From NCBI GenBank assembly GCA_018383375.1, contig JAHAWW010000176.1:1-20263 (forward strand): DNA of 20,263 nucleotides, given 5' to 3'. Source of the stretch: Prevotellamassilia sp. Its GTDB lineage: Bacteria > Bacteroidota > Bacteroidia > Bacteroidales > Bacteroidaceae. Shown piece by piece: positions 20,195-20,263 of the stretch. Numbering within the stretch: the stretch's first letter is position 1; each line of letters opens with the position of its first letter. Made by a program: the position numbers and the translations under genes. The notes under the pieces are model-generated. The model was not told where the DNA came from. It saw only the letters and a program-made list of their open reading frames with translations, and searched no databases.

Positions 20195-20263
20195 CGGCGG
20201 GGCTTACACTTTTCTCTTGCTTCTATGCCTTATTAAACCATTATTCGCTCACTCCGCCCAAAC
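20195..20263. other. Unassigned end of window
   Basis: 69 bp after the rpsO terminator, with no ORF or consensus promoter that I can identify. It is presumably the upstream region of the next gene. Confidence 0.6.

Overview
The window is a piece of a Bacteroidota chromosome, most likely order Bacteroidales. The evidence is a TonB-dependent outer-membrane receptor paired with a DUF5689 lipoprotein, the acpP-fabF-rnc order, a dut-TPR-DUF4292-EnvC block, start codons with A-rich leaders and no clear Shine-Dalgarno sequence, and several promoters of the Bacteroidota type (TTG, 19-20 nt, TAnnTTTG). Genus cannot be fixed from sequence alone; the coding DNA looks fairly GC-rich for the order, as in some Prevotellaceae or Muribaculaceae. 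I found no tRNA or rRNA gene, insertion sequence, prophage or CRISPR array. Most of the window is core-genome material.

Layout. (A) 1-4925, + strand: the 3' part of a TonB-dependent receptor, a two-domain DUF5689 surface lipoprotein, and an exported endonuclease/exonuclease/phosphatase (EEP) family enzyme. I read these three as one uptake locus for a nucleic-acid or phosphodiester substrate; this is inference. (B) 4998-8207, + strand: acpP, fabF and rnc, each separated by strong RNA hairpins. RNase III carries an unusual basic low-complexity C-terminal tail. (C) 8131-8784: 650 bp without a credible gene, holding a perfect 13-bp inverted repeat, a consensus promoter followed by three tandem terminator-like hairpins (candidate small RNA locus), short GTGAAC repeats, and the terminator of the opposing operon. 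(D) 8785-14517, - strand, transcribed dgt, Wzx-like flippase, AspT/YidE-type transporter, pdxB. (E) 14518-15079: the divergent dgt/dut intergenic region with promoters for both genes and a set of stem-loops, two of them mutually exclusive. (F) 15080-19693, + strand: dut, TPR lipoprotein, DUF4292 lipoprotein and a catalytically degenerate EnvC-type murein hydrolase activator, tightly packed and probably one operon. (G) 19744-20194: rpsO with its own promoter and terminator, then 69 bp of unassigned sequence.

How the genes fit together. Block B supplies fatty-acid chain elongation (acyl carrier and condensing enzyme) plus dsRNA processing. Dgt and Dut stand back to back and both hydrolyse deoxynucleoside triphosphates, so region E may co-ordinate dNTP pool control. 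Block F couples dUTP removal to three envelope proteins: two lipoproteins that probably face the periplasm and a periplasmic amidase activator for cell separation. The most unusual signals are non-coding: the tandem terminators at 8326-8465, the alternative hairpins at 14851-14894, and the structured fabF-rnc spacer upstream of RNase III. I did not see a clearly novel protein system; the trio in block A and the RNA elements are the best leads.
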